Origin: JAGLTQ01 sp964605385 | GTDB taxonomy: Bacteria > Pseudomonadota > Gammaproteobacteria > UBA6429 > Thiohalophilaceae | Length of the DNA stretch: 40,026 nt | NCBI GenBank assembly: GCA_964605385.1 | Contig: CAZSCK010000019.1 | Coordinates: 1-40,026 of the forward strand | Direction of reading: 5' to 3' | Shown here: positions 17,112 to 28,410 of the stretch, piece after piece | Numbering within the stretch: the first letter of the stretch is position 1 | How the letters are laid out: each line of letters starts with the position of its first letter | Position numbers and translations under genes: made by a program | The notes under the pieces: generated by a model | Told to the model about the DNA's origin: nothing | Database searches by the model: none | What the model saw: the letters and a program-made list of their open reading frames with translations, nothing else

Positions 17112-19124
17112 ATGAAGCTCAGTAGCAAAGACCTTTTTTCTGGCATCAGTTCAGGCCGAATGATGGTGTATTTAATTGTATTGTTGATAGTAACAATTGT
17201 TGTAATGGGTGTTACTTACAGCTTTATTGTTATTCAGGATGTAAAAGATCGTGAATACATCAATCGAATTGGTGATCAAAGAGTACTCTCACAGCAGTTG
17301 GCAAAACTTGCATCACAGGCTGCACGTGGTGACATCAAAGCTTTCCCGCCATTACAAAAAGATCGTAATGAATTTGATGAAACTCTGGAATGGCATATTA
17401 GTGAAGCTGTTGGTTTAGGCATGATGACGGATCTTGATGATACCTGGCGTAAATATAAAGCTAATATTGATACCATTCTCAAACGTCGTGAAGTTGTAAG
17501 TAATATGCGTTCTTTAATCGGTAACATCAACGAACAAATTCCTAACTTGTTAGCTGTGTCAGATGAAGTTGTAACGATTATGGCTGAACAGGGCGCGCCA
17601 CCTGATCAGATTTATATTGCGACACGTCAGTTGATGTTAACTCAACGTATCTCCAGTAACGTAAACCGTGTATTAGGCGGTGGTGAAGAAGCGATTACTG
17701 CGGCGGATAGATTTGGACGAGATGCAGCATTATTCGGCCGGGTAGTTGAAGATATGTTGCGTGGTAACCGTAACCTTGGTATTAAACGTATTACTCATCC
17801 TGAATCACGTGAAAAACTAAAAGCAGTACAGTCTTTATTTAAGGCGTTACGTAGTCAGGTTGGTTCTATCCTGGAACGCTCACCTGAAATGTTCCAGGTG
17901 TCTGATGCGGCAGAAAGTGTACTTTCTACATCTGCACTTTTGTTAGATCAAATTGAACGCTTATCATCTTCTTATCAGGAATCGATAAGTAATCGTATTA
18001 CCCAAACTATTGTGACTCTTTTAGGAGTGTTGTCGCTCTTTTTAATTATTTTGCTTGCGGTTATTTATTTACGCGATTCTAAAAAACAATTAAAAGAAAC
18101 AGAATCATCAAGGGTTGTGGTACAAGAAACCAACACAAGAAACCAGGAAGCAATTTTACGTTTACTTGATGAAATGGGTAACCTGGCAGATGGCGATTTA
18201 ACCGTAACTGCAACCGTAACTGAAGATATCACGGGCGCAATCGCGGATTCGATTAACTACACCATCGACGCACTGCGTTCATTGGTAACAAACATCAATG
18301 ATACAACGCAACAAGTATCATCAGCAGCACAACAAACACAGGCAACAGCGATTCATCTTGCTGAGGCTTCTGATCATCAAGCACAACAAATCACCGGTGC
18401 CAGTGCGGCAATCAATGAAATGGCGGTATCCATCGAAGCGGTATCTAACCATGCGGGTGAGTTGGCGGATGAAGCGGATAAATCAGTTGGCATAGCAAAC
18501 AAAGGTGCCGATGCGGTACAAAGAACCATTAACGGTATGGACACTATCCGTGAGCAGATTCAGGAAACATCAAAACGTATTAAACGTCTTGGTGAATCAT
18601 CACAGGAAATCGGTGATATCGTTGAATTAATCAATGACATCGCGGAACAAACCAACATCTTGGCATTAAACGCTGCCATTCAGGCTGCCATGGCGGGTGA
18701 AGCCGGTCGTGGTTTCGCGGTTGTTGCCGATGAAGTACAACGACTCGCGGAACGTTCAGCGGATGCAACACGACAAATCGAAGCGTTGGTAAAAGCTATC
18801 CAGACAGATACCAATGAAGCGGTTGCTTCAATGGAACAAAGTACATCAGAAGTAGTACAAGGTGCGCAACTGGCACAGGATGCGGGTCAATCGCTTGAAG
18901 AGATTGAAAGTGTATCAATGCATTTAGCAGAACTTATTCGAACAATTTCTGATTCAGCTAAACAACAGGCGAGTGCTGCGATTAATATTTCTGACACCAT
19001 GAACGTTATTCAGGAAATTACTACTCAGACATCAGCGGGTACTAACGAAACTGCTGCATCGATTGGTAACCTTGCTGAATTAGCAAATGAATTACGTAAC
19101 TCTGTTGCAGGTTTCCGTTTATAA
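17112..19124 (+). CDS. pilJ: Methyl-accepting chemoreceptor PilJ
   Basis: PilJ is the inner-membrane sensor of the Pil-Chp pathway, with 670 residues. Membrane helix 1 is near 17-40 and helix 2 near 299-320, enclosing a periplasmic region with two PilJ-type helical modules (QRVLSQQLAKLA; RQLMLTQRISSNVNRVLGG). After a HAMP-like linker comes the signalling coiled coil with its hairpin tip, EQTNILALNAAIQAAMAGEA and GRGFAVVADEVQRLAERSA. Such receptors are thought to sense pilin or surface contact. Methylation by PilK and demethylation by ChpB, encoded downstream, would tune it. An AGGAG ribosome site precedes the start. Confidence 0.97.
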   Translation: MKLSSKDLFSGISSGRMMVYLIVLLIVTIVVMGVTYSFIVIQDVKDREYINRIGDQRVLSQQLAKLASQAARGDIKAFPPLQKDRNEFDETLEWHISEAVGLGMMTDLDDTWRKYKANIDTILKRREVVSNMRSLIGNINEQIPNLLAVSDEVVTIMAEQGAPPDQIYIATRQLMLTQRISSNVNRVLGGGEEAITAADRFGRDAALFGRVVEDMLRGNRNLGIKRITHPESREKLKAVQSLFKALRSQVGSILERSPEMFQVSDAAESVLSTSALLLDQIERLSSSYQESISNRITQTIVTLLGVLSLFLIILLAVIYLRDSKKQLKETESSRVVVQETNTRNQEAILRLLDEMGNLADGDLTVTATVTEDITGAIADSINYTIDALRSLVTNINDTTQQVSSAAQQTQATAIHLAEASDHQAQQITGASAAINEMAVSIEAVSNHAGELADEADKSVGIANKGADAVQRTINGMDTIREQIQETSKRIKRLGESSQEIGDIVELINDIAEQTNILALNAAIQAAMAGEAGRGFAVVADEVQRLAERSADATRQIEALVKAIQTDTNEAVASMEQSTSEVVQGAQLAQDAGQSLEEIESVSMHLAELIRTISDSAKQQASAAINISDTMNVIQEITTQTSAGTNETAASIGNLAELANELRNSVAGFRL

Positions 19125-19194
19125 GTTGCTGGCTATTTTAAATAGCTTTCAACATTATTTCGGTGTGGTGTGATCAGAACATGGGAACCTGTCG

Positions 19195-20118
19195 GTGATT
19201 CAAGCTCAGGAAAACAATGTGTCTCAAACTCTATGGCAGTTAAATGAACTGATGCCTATGAGTGATGACGAGTATGCTTTGTGGTTAACACTGCTTGAAG
19301 AGCGAACAGGAATTACTTTACCCGAGTTACGAAAAAGTTTTTTATTATCAAAACTTTCTATTCGTATGCAGGAACTGGGTATAAACGAATACAAAAGTTA
19401 TTTTGCTTATGTCACGCATGGTAAAGCTGGCCGTGTTGAATGGGAAACTCTGGTAGACAGACTCACCGTACATGAAACGCGTTTTTTTCGTGATACTCAG
19501 GCCTTGTCCTTAATTAAACGGGCCTGTCTTGAAAAGCTGAACTTTGAAAATAATACTCCCAACATTCATATTTGGAGTGTTGGTTGTGCAACTGGTGAAG
19601 AGCCCTATAGTTTAATGATGTATATCGATAAATACATGACAGATAGAAATGAAAAATGTTATTTGGCTGTTACTGCTTCAGATATTAGTCATGATGCATT
19701 AGCTGCGGGTAAAAAGGCACAATACCATCGTAACAGATTTACCAATGTGCCGACTGAATACATTAACAGTTATATGGAAGAAGTTGATAAAGAACATTAC
19801 CTTGTTAATGAATCTTTACGAAAACGAATTTGTTTTAACCGACTCAATTTACTTAACCTTGATAGTAGTTCTGTCGGTAAAATGGGAATCATTATTTGCC
19901 AAAATGTACTTATTTATTTTAAACGTGAAACTCGTTTAATGATTATAAATCAGCTTGTTGAACATCTTGTACCGGGTGGATTATTAATTTTAGGTGCTGG
20001 TGAAATAACGAGTTGGCAACATCCTGAAATGAGTTCTATGCAATATGATGGTGTTTTAGCTTTTCAACGAAATCATGCTGAGCCTGGAAATATTCAAAAG
20101 CCGAGGTATGACGCATGA
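19195..20118 (+). CDS. pilK: CheR-like methyltransferase PilK
   Basis: This SAM-dependent methyltransferase is predicted to methylate glutamates of PilJ. An N-terminal helical CheR domain (LEERTGITLPELRKSFLLSK; VDRLTVHETRFFRD) precedes the catalytic domain with the SAM motif IHIWSVGCATGEEPYSL and IIICQNVLIYFKRETR. It has 307 residues from the GTG at 19195; a GTG at 19219 with a better AGGA site would give 299. The stop overlaps chpA by four bases (ATGA), so the two are probably translationally coupled. Confidence 0.93.
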   Translation: MIQAQENNVSQTLWQLNELMPMSDDEYALWLTLLEERTGITLPELRKSFLLSKLSIRMQELGINEYKSYFAYVTHGKAGRVEWETLVDRLTVHETRFFRDTQALSLIKRACLEKLNFENNTPNIHIWSVGCATGEEPYSLMMYIDKYMTDRNEKCYLAVTASDISHDALAAGKKAQYHRNRFTNVPTEYINSYMEEVDKEHYLVNESLRKRICFNRLNLLNLDSSSVGKMGIIICQNVLIYFKRETRLMIINQLVEHLVPGGLLILGAGEITSWQHPEMSSMQYDGVLAFQRNHAEPGNIQKPRYDA

Positions 20119-23100
20119 ATACTGTTGATTCAAATACACTGCAATGGGTCAAGTCAGAAATTGATGAAACATTAAAGCAGGCGCAGGCTTCACTTGAAGC
20201 TTATGTTGAAGACACTGCTGATGAATCACAAATGCGTTTTTGCATTAACTATTTGCATCAGGTTCATGGAACGTTGCAAATGGTGGAGTTACATGGTGCT
20301 GCATTAGCTGTAGAGGAAATGGAAAAACTTGCGCAGGCTATTTTTGATGACAAAGTAAATAATAAAGATGATGCTTACGAAACATTAATGCGTGGTATTT
20401 TACAGGTGCCGGATTATCTTGAGCACTTGTTGGCAGGCAATGCAGATATGCCGGTGGTGTTATTACCTTTACTTAATGATATTCGCGCAGCAAGAAATGA
20501 AGCGCTGTTAAGTGAAGGTGCATTATTTACACCTGATTTAAGTGTAGCTGCCCCGGCAGTAGAATTTAAAATCACGAGTGGCGAAGAAGGCGGTTTATCT
20601 ACACTTGCTCGTAAGTTACGCCACAACTACCACCTTGGTTTATTATCCTGGTTTAAAAATAAAAATCCTAAAGTTGGCTTACAAAAAATTGCAGATGTCA
20701 TTACTGAGCTAACTCAAGCTGCTGAGTCTGATGAAGCGCGACGAGTCTTTTGGATAGCCGGCGGTCTGGTTGAAAGTTTAAAAGATGATGGGGTTGAAAC
20801 CAGTGTTGCCGTTAAAATGTTATTGGGACATGTTGATCGTCAAATTAAAAAAATTATTGATGATGGTGCATTTGCACTTGATGAAGTTCCACCTGAAGAG
20901 TTAGAAAAAAACTTACTTTATTATGTTGCGAGTTCAACAACATCGGGTGAGTTTACACAAGATATTAAAGAAGCCTTTAAACTTAAAGATATCATGCCGG
21001 ATACGCAGGCAGTGGAGCAGGCACGAGCTGATCTGACGGCACCAAATGCGGCCTTAATGGAAACAGTATCGTCAGTTATTATTGAAGATATTAATAAGAT
21101 TAAAGACAATCTTGACATGTTTGTTCGTGCCGATGATAAGGAAATATCTGTTCTTGAGGATGTTCACACTTCCCTTACTCAAATGGCCGATACACTTGCA
21201 ATGCTAAATTTAGGTGTGCAACGTGAAGCAGTAGTGAAACAAGCTGGAGTAATTGGCGATATTGTTAGTGACAAGTTAGCTGCCGATGAATCCGAATTAA
21301 TGAATGTTGCGGCTGCAATGATTGCCGTTGAAAATTCATTGAGTGAAGTATCAACCGCTAAAGCGGCTTCATCAATTGAAGTTGAAGAAGGTGTTGATGC
21401 CGGTGATACTGCGCTTGCACAAATGCAAGGTGCAGAACAACAAAAATTAATGCATTCTGTTTTAGATGAAGCAAAAGTTAATTTAGCCAAGGTTAAAGAT
21501 GCCTTAACAGAATTCAGTCAGGATAATGAACAGCGTGATCAATTAAAATCTATTCCTGCGTTACTTGAGCAAATTCAAGGCGGTTTAATGATTTTATCGT
21601 TAAGCGAAGCTGCAAACTTGCTCACGTTAACGAATAATTATATTCGCAGTAAACTTATAAAAGAAACAATTCCTCCTTCTTTAGATGACATGAACAACCT
21701 GGCTGATGCAATTAGTAGCCTCGAATATTACATGGAATCACTAATGGGAAGCTGGGGACAGCCAGAAGCTATTCTTAATGTTGCCGATCAAAGTCTACAA
21801 GCTTTAGGCATTAATACTGCGGAAATTGCTGAGCCAGAAGAAGATGTTGTTGAAGCAGTTGAAGCAGTTGAAGCAGTTGAAGCAGTTGAAGNNNNNNNNN
21901 NNNNNNNNNNNNNNNNNNNNNNNNNNNNNNNNNNNNNNNNNNNNNNNNNNNNNNNNNNNNNNNNNNNNNNNNNNNNNNNNNNNNNNNNNNNGTTGAAGCA
22001 GTTGAAGCAGTTGAAGCAGTTGAAGCAGTTGAAGAAATTGCTGAAATAATGGAAGAAGAAGCACCTGTCGTTGAAAATCATGATGAAGAAGAGTCAGAGC
22101 TTACCGCTGGTTTAGAACTTTCTCTCGAAAGTGATGAGGCTGGTGATGTTCTTGATATTGAGACAGATGAATTATCACTGGATGATTTAAGTCTGGAATT
22201 AACTGATGCTGTATCAGCAATAGAAGCTGATGAAAATGAAATTAATCTTGAAGAAATAACTTTAGATGAAGGCCTTGATTTAGGGCTGGAGAAAGATAGT
22301 GCTGCCTCAGAAGAAGTTTTAACGGATGATTTAACCATAGAACCTGATCTTGAGCTTGCAGATGAGGCGATGACAGCATCAGCTGCGGTAGAAATAGAAT
22401 CTATACAGGCACCGGTAGCCAAACCCGAACCGGTTAAAGAACCTTCTTTATTAGATGACACGATTGATGATGAGATTATTGAAATTTTCATGGAGGAAGC
22501 AGAAGAAGCTTATGCAACTATCTCAGAACTTCTTCCAATGTGGGCAGCAAATACAACGAATGAAGATCCCTTAAAAGAAATACGTCGTGCATACCATACT
22601 CTAAAAGGTAGTGGTCGGTTAGTTGGCGCTGTTGATCTTGGAGAGTTTGCATGGGCATTTGAAAATATGCTCAACCGCGTACTTGATAATACAATTAAAG
22701 TTGGTGTTGAATTACTTGAATTGATGGATATTGGTAAACAAGCTTTACCTGAACTGTTTGAGTTATTTAAAGTTGCTGGCAAACCAGGTCAGAATATTTT
22801 AGTGTTAATGGAATATGCTGATGCATTAAGCCAGGGTAAGCCGATAAATATAACAGCAGTAGAAAGTGAAGACATTGCTGTAGAGATTGAATCAGAGCAA
22901 GATCTTGAAATAGAGCCTGAAGTTGAAGCAGTAACGGAACCTGAGATAATTATTCCAATAGACGTTGAAGAAGAAGCTTCTATTGAGATTGTTGCTAATG
23001 AGCTGCCGCCTGTAGATATTGATGCCACATTGCTTGATATTTATCGTAAAGAAGTTGCAACGCATAGTAACTCTCTTAAGCAGTACATCATAGACTGGAA

Positions 23101-26029
23101 TGACGGTCAAACAGAAGCGAACCAGGTTTTATTACGCGCTTTACATACTCTAACCGGAAGTTCACGAACTACCGGAGTGCAATCGTTAGCTGCAGTTTGT
23201 AATAGTTTTGAGCATTACGTAAAACATTTACAGGACATTGAAGCTGCAATGTCTCAAGTTGCAATAATTCAATTAGATAAGGTTGTTACCTTAATAGAAC
23301 AAACGGTTGATTGCCTTGATCAACCTGGTGCCGAATTACCTGAATATGAAACACTGTTATCTATTATTAAATCTTTACCAAAAAACATTGCTGCTGAAGT
23401 AAACACTGTCAAAGTTGAAAAACCTGCTGTCGAAGCAGCTCCTTTAGCCAATTATGACGAAGAATTACTTGAGATTTTCCTTGAGGAAGGAACAGAGATT
23501 CTTGATGAAAGTGATCAAATTATACATGACTGGATATCAGATCCAAAAGAAAATAAGTTTGTAGAAGAGTTACAGCGCCAGCTCCATACCTTAAAAGGTG
23601 GTGCTCGTATGGCGGGTATTGCCGAGTTAGGTGATTTAGGTCATAGCGTTGAATCATTATTAACAGCGGTTGTTGATGGTCATATGAAACCATCGAAATC
23701 CATGTTTGAGCTTGTTCAGCGTACTCAAGATCGTTTAGTTCAAATGTTAGAGCTGGTGCAGGATAATAAAGGTTTAACTGCAGCGACAGATCTTATTAAT
23801 GAAGTTGATAGCATGTTGCAAAATCGTGACAGCATTGATGAAGTAGAATCCTCTGAGGAAATCTCTGCAGAAGCTGAGCATGAAGAAGTTAGTGAAGTAA
23901 AAGATTTTTCTGCAATTGAAATTTCAGAGCTTGAAGAACTTGAATCTGAACTTTCAAACAGCCTGGATCTCGAAGAATCTATAACAATTCCCGATTTAGA
24001 ATCAGTTGAAATTGTAGAAGAAATTATCGAATTAGTTGTTCCTGAAGTAGAGACGGATAATGTTATTTCTTTAGATCTTCAAGAGCAAGATATAGAGGAA
24101 GAACCAGGACAGGAAGCGGCTCAAAACATTACTGCTGAAAAAACAGAGACTAACTTACCAACAGAAGATGCACATGATCGACGTCAAAGCGGTCGTACTC
24201 AAGTTGAACAAGTTCGGGTTCGCGCAGACCTTTTAGATAACCTGGTAAATTTTGCCGGTGAAGTTAGTATCTATCGTTCACGTCTGGAACAGCAAACAAA
24301 TAATTTCCGTTATAACATTACCGAATTTGATGACACGGTAAATCGTTTACGTGAACAATTACGTCAATTTGAAATTGAAACAGAAACTCAAATTGAATAT
24401 AAGAATGAAGAGTCACTAAGTTCTGCTCAGGAAAATTTTGATCCATTAGAAATGGATCGTTTTACAACCATGCAACATTTATCACGCGCCATGATGGAAT
24501 CATTAGGTGATTTGGATAGTTTACGGGGCATCCTGAATAACTTAACTCGTGAGTCAGAAACGCTTTTATTACAACAGTCGCGTGTAAATACAGATTTACA
24601 AGAAGGTTTAATGCGAACGCGCATGGTACCGTTCTCCGGGCAAGCTGCACGCCTGCGCCGCATTGTACGTCAAACTTGTGGCGAATTAGGTAAACATGCT
24701 GAATTACATTTAGATGGTATGGATACAGAATTAGATCGTTCGGTTCTTGAACGAATTATCTCACCAATAGAACATATGTTACGCAATGCGGTTGCACACG
24801 GCATTGAAACACCAGAAGAAAGAAAAAAATCTGGTAAAGCGGAAGAGGGTAATATTCATTTTTCAATTTCAAATGAAGGTTCAAATATTTTTATTAGAAT
24901 TAAAGATGATGGTGCAGGTATTAATCTTGATGCTATTCGCGATAAAGCAATATCGAAAGGTTTAATTACAGCGGATGCTGATGTTAATAAAGAACAATTG
25001 CTGGAAATGATTATGCAGCCTGGTTTTAGTACCGCAGAATCAGTTAGCCAAATTTCTGGTCGTGGTGTTGGCATGGATGTTGTGAATACCGAAATCAAAC
25101 AACTTGGCGGTATTTTTAATGTTGATACCAAAAAAGATAAAGGCACAACCTTTACTGTTAGCTTGCCACTTACATTAGCCATATCAAGAGCCTTAATGAT
25201 AACCCTTGCTGATGATACCTATGCGGTGCCTCTTTTGAGTGTAGAAGGCGTTGAACGTATTACTGCCGGAAAAATTAAAGAAATAATAGCAGCAGAAAAT
25301 AAAGTTTATAATTGGGTTAATGAAGATTATCAATTTATGCATCTTGGTACGGTAATGGGTATCAATGAAATAAAATTAACGGATGATGATCAACAGTTCC
25401 CAATGTTGATGGTTAGCAGTGGTGAACACCGAGCAGCAATTTTAGTAGATTCATTATTAGGTAGTCGGGAAATTGTTGTGAAGTCTGTTGGGCCACAACT
25501 TAGTACTTTGAGAGGTATTTCGGGTGCAACAGTTATGGGTGATGGTAGCGTTGTTTTAATCGTTGATTTAGCAATGTTAATCCGTCTTGCTGCAACCTCA
25601 AAAAATATAGAAGCTGTGACACCAATCTCAGTAGTGTCAGCGAAAGAAGAAGATACTACACCTTTGGTTATGGTTGTGGATGACTCAATTACAGTACGAA
25701 AAGTCACCACGCGTTTACTAGAGCGCCATGAAATGCGAGTTGTTGCAGCTAAAGATGGTGTTGATGCCCTGGCGCAGTTACAGGAAATTGTTCCTGATAT
25801 TATGTTACTCGACGTAGAAATGCCAAGAATGGATGGTTTTGAATTAGCGACTAATATGCGGAATGATGAAAAATTAAAAAACATTCCTATTATTATGATC
25901 ACATCACGTACAGGTCAAAAGCATCGTGATCGTGCTGCTTCAATTGGTGTGAATATTTATATGGGTAAACCGTTTACTGAAACTGATTTAATGGGCAATA
26001 TAAGCCTGTTAACAGGGCAGGATTTATAA
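20115..26029 (+). CDS. chpA: Chemosensory hybrid histidine kinase ChpA (interrupted by assembly gap)
   Basis: This is one gene split by 100 Ns at 21892-21991. Both sides of the gap read the same 9-bp repeat in frame as (VEA)n, so the apparent frameshift comes from the placeholder length. The region before the gap (about 590 residues) is a helical PilL/FimL-like N-terminus. After it come an acidic linker, three Hpt domains with histidines at about 22595 (YHTLKGSGR), 23144 (LHTLTGSSR) and 23585 (LHTLKGGAR), and another acidic linker. Then follow the CheA dimerisation segment RVRADLLDNLVNFAGEVSIY, the ATPase (EHMLRNAVAHGIE; GRGVGMDVVNTEIK), a CheW-like domain and a C-terminal receiver with its phospho-aspartate in LLDVEMPRMDG (codon 25811-25813). 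ChpA phosphorylates PilG and PilH. Pseudomonas ChpA has eight Xpt domains; only three are recognisable here. Confidence 0.95.
21849..22027 (+). repeat. 9-bp tandem repeat (GTTGAAGCA)n inside chpA, with gap
   Basis: About 4.8 copies run from 21849 to the gap and four more copies from 21992 to 22027, all without mismatch. They encode Val-Glu-Ala repeats in the acidic linker of ChpA. The true copy number is unknown because the assembly breaks inside the array. Confidence 0.95.
21892..21991. other. Assembly gap of 100 Ns
   Basis: Exactly 100 N bases, a common placeholder for a gap of unknown size. For ChpA to stay in frame, the real missing length must leave remainder 2 when divided by 3. The value 100 leaves remainder 1, so it cannot be the true length if the gene is intact. 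Confidence 0.98.
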
Positions 26030-26138
26030 ATAGTCATATTTATTGTTCATATATTTATCTACATACAGCTTTCAACACAGGCAATTAAGATACTTTTAAT
26101 TAACAGGTATTACAACGCATTTGTTTCCTTCCCCTGAT

Positions 26139-27137
26139 ATGATGCAAAACGAAACTGACAATATACGCATTGCTATTACATCTGATTCCATTAGCCATCG
26201 AAATTATTTACAAAAATCGATGGAACATAGTGGAATCGAAGTTGTATTGAATGAATCATTAACTGAAAAGTTCATGAATAAGCTAGAACATATTGAAAGC
26301 GATGTTGTGATTTTTGATGTTGAAGCGATAAAAGATGAACACCTGGAATATTTAGATCAGTTACTAGAGCAATCAAGAATCCCTATTATTATAAATGATG
26401 TTTCTGCATTAACATTTAATGAACCAAAAGCATCATCAAAATGGAATAGTAAGTTACTACAAAAAATTGCCGATATAACAGGTAGAAATAGTTGGGAAGC
26501 AGATTTTTCAAAAGTAGAACTTTTTGAATCAAAGAATCTGGATATTGATAAAGGTAAAGATGAGTTAGCAAAAAATGTCTGGGTTTTAGGTGCTTCATTA
26601 GGCGGCCCAGATGCACTTAAACGTTTTTTGGCTGAAATCCCCGGAGATTTACCGATCGCTTTTATTGTTGCGCAACATTTAGGTGAAAATTTTGTTTCAT
26701 TACTTGCTGAGCAATTAGATCGTTATACTGACTTTAGTGTTACTGTGCCTAATGCAGGACATGTTATTAGGCACCATGAAGTACTGGTTACTCCAACGGA
26801 TAAACGTTTGCTTATAAATCCTATTGGTGCGGTTGAATTTGTAAATGTTACAAAAATAACAAATTATACGCCATCGATAAATAATACAATTAGTGACATC
26901 GCATCACGTTATAAAAAAAATGCGGGTGCAATTATATTTAGCGGCATGTGTGATGATGGCGTTGAAGGGTGCAAATATTTAGTTTCTAAAGGTGGCCAGG
27001 TTTGGTTACAAAGTTCTGAAAGTTGTGTGATAAGCGCAATGTCAGAGAGCGTGGCAAAAAAAGTCCCGGTTGATTTTAGTGGAACACCTGAAATATTAGC
27101 AAAGCAACTTGTGTCTTTATATAAGAACACACATTGA
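26139..27137 (+). CDS. chpB: CheB-like methylesterase ChpB
   Basis: ChpB is predicted to demethylate or deamidate PilJ. The C-terminal CheB catalytic domain carries the Ser-His-Asp set in VLGASLGGPDAL, VAQHLGENF and FSGMCDDGVEG, and ISAMSESV. The N-terminal 110 residues look like a receiver that has lost residues: only one acid (SDS) sits at the start, one aspartate lies in VIFDVEAIKD, and no conserved lysine follows. Phospho-control as in CheB is therefore doubtful. The start is unclear: a TTG at 26121 begins the longest frame, but the ATG at 26139 (or 26142) puts the protein a few residues before the first strand, as in relatives. It follows chpA by about 110 bp. Confidence 0.88.
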   Translation: MMQNETDNIRIAITSDSISHRNYLQKSMEHSGIEVVLNESLTEKFMNKLEHIESDVVIFDVEAIKDEHLEYLDQLLEQSRIPIIINDVSALTFNEPKASSKWNSKLLQKIADITGRNSWEADFSKVELFESKNLDIDKGKDELAKNVWVLGASLGGPDALKRFLAEIPGDLPIAFIVAQHLGENFVSLLAEQLDRYTDFSVTVPNAGHVIRHHEVLVTPTDKRLLINPIGAVEFVNVTKITNYTPSINNTISDIASRYKKNAGAIIFSGMCDDGVEGCKYLVSKGGQVWLQSSESCVISAMSESVAKKVPVDFSGTPEILAKQLVSLYKNTH

Positions 27138-27147
27138 GGTAATAATT

Positions 27148-27639
27148 ATGGCAGACACAAAAGAAATAGTAGCATCCGGTCAAATAAGCGGAGTTGTCCA
27201 TTGTTTAACTATTCCATTAAATAATGAAACAGCTTTGTTACCTAACTCTGCAATTGCTGAGGTTATCGGTTTTAAAGAACCAACAGCTGTTGACGATGCA
27301 CCAGAATGGTTTCTTGGCTACATTGAGTGGCGTGAAAAAAGAGTTCCTTTGATCTCGTTTGAATCTGTAAGCGGTAAAGAGCTAACCGCAGCAAAAAAAA
27401 ATAGTCGAATATGTGTTTTAAATACCCTTAATGGTAATGCTCAGATACCTTATGTTGGAATTTTATCTCAAGGTATTCCCAGTCTTGCGATTGTGCAGGA
27501 ACAAGGTCTGGAAGATAAAGAAAGCTCAGATGAAAACCGGCCTGCAGTGGGTGCTTTTGTTGAGGTAGGTGGCGCAGAGGCTTTAATCCCTGATATTGAT
27601 GAACTTGAGCAACGTTTGATCCGCTTAAACCTGTTGTGA
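27148..27639 (+). CDS. chpC: CheW-like adaptor ChpC
   Basis: This second CheW-domain protein of the pathway in Pseudomonas links extra receptors to ChpA. I placed the start at the ATG at 27148, which has a GAGGT ribosome site seven bases upstream and gives 163 residues. A GTG at 27109 overlapping chpB is less likely. The CheW fold shows LTIPLNNETALLPNSAIAEV, then APEWFLGYIEWREKRVPLIS, and GAFVEVGGAEALIPDIDELE. It is the last gene of the operon. Its stop is 2 bp from that of the convergent rsmE, with no terminator hairpin between. Confidence 0.93.
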   Translation: MADTKEIVASGQISGVVHCLTIPLNNETALLPNSAIAEVIGFKEPTAVDDAPEWFLGYIEWREKRVPLISFESVSGKELTAAKKNSRICVLNTLNGNAQIPYVGILSQGIPSLAIVQEQGLEDKESSDENRPAVGAFVEVGGAEALIPDIDELEQRLIRLNLL

Positions 27640-27641
27640 TT

Positions 27642-28376
27642 TTATTCGAGCAAGTCACCCCAAAGTAACTGAATAGCAGTAATAGCTGAAACTGCAGCAG
27701 TTTCTGTTCGTAAAATACGCGAACCAAATTTCACGGTATGAAAATTTTCTTTTTTATTAAGTTCTAAAATTTCTTTAGGACTCAAGCCACCTTCTGGCCC
27801 TATTACTAAATTTATATAATCACTTTCTGGTTTTACTTGCTTTAAAGATGTTGTGGCTAGAGGATCAAAAACAAGACATGTTTTATTGATTGATTCAGCC
27901 CATTTTATTAAAGTCGTTGTTGTATTAATAATGGGTAATACACTTCTGCCACTTTGTTCACAGGCACTAATAATAATTCCTTGCCAATGCTGTAAGCGTT
28001 TTTGAATTCTTTTTTCATTAAGATTAACTACGCAAAAATCAGTAAATAAAGGCGTGATTTCTGTTACACCTAATTCCACTGCTTTCTGGATAGCAAAATC
28101 CATTCGTTCACCTTTAGATATTCCCAGGCCAAGGTGTATTTTTAAGTTCGATTCGATATTGTTATCGATAAAGCTTTCAACTTCTATGAACGCATTTTTT
28201 TTATTAACTTGTTGTAACGTGGCAGAGTACTCACTGCCTATACCATCAAAGACAAAAAGTTTTGAACCTTTTTTCATACGTAACACTTTTATCATATGTT
28301 GAAAGGCATAATCATTTAGCTCAATGCTATGATTTGTTTTTAGTTGTAAGGGCAGGTATATTCTTGGAATACGCAT
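27642..28376 (-). CDS. rsmE: 16S rRNA m3U1498 methyltransferase RsmE
   Basis: RsmE is a SPOUT-family enzyme that methylates N3 of U1498 in 16S rRNA using SAM. It has 244 residues with an N-terminal PUA-like domain (MRIPRIYLPL; HMIKVLRMKKGSKLFVFDGI). The trefoil-knot domain has QKAVELGVTEITPLFTDF, SACEQSGRS, VIGPEGGLSPKEILEL and the knot signature GSRILRTETAAVSAI. It is the gene after the metF terminator on the minus strand and so probably has its own promoter. Confidence 0.96.
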   Translation of the reverse strand: MRIPRIYLPLQLKTNHSIELNDYAFQHMIKVLRMKKGSKLFVFDGIGSEYSATLQQVNKKNAFIEVESFIDNNIESNLKIHLGLGISKGERMDFAIQKAVELGVTEITPLFTDFCVVNLNEKRIQKRLQHWQGIIISACEQSGRSVLPIINTTTTLIKWAESINKTCLVFDPLATTSLKQVKPESDYINLVIGPEGGLSPKEILELNKKENFHTVKFGSRILRTETAAVSAITAIQLLWGDLLE

Positions 28377-28410
28377 AAATAGAGCTTCGCATAGTTTTCT
28401 AAAGAAAACA

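Noticed and set aside
20115..22049. Separate gene ending in LKQLKQLKQ repeats
   Set aside because: The ending comes from reading the 9-bp repeat in the wrong frame after a 100-N gap; it is the N-terminal part of chpA.
25390..25902. 170-codon open frame on the minus strand opposite chpA
   Set aside because: Shadow of the CheW and receiver domains of chpA, which are clearly coding.
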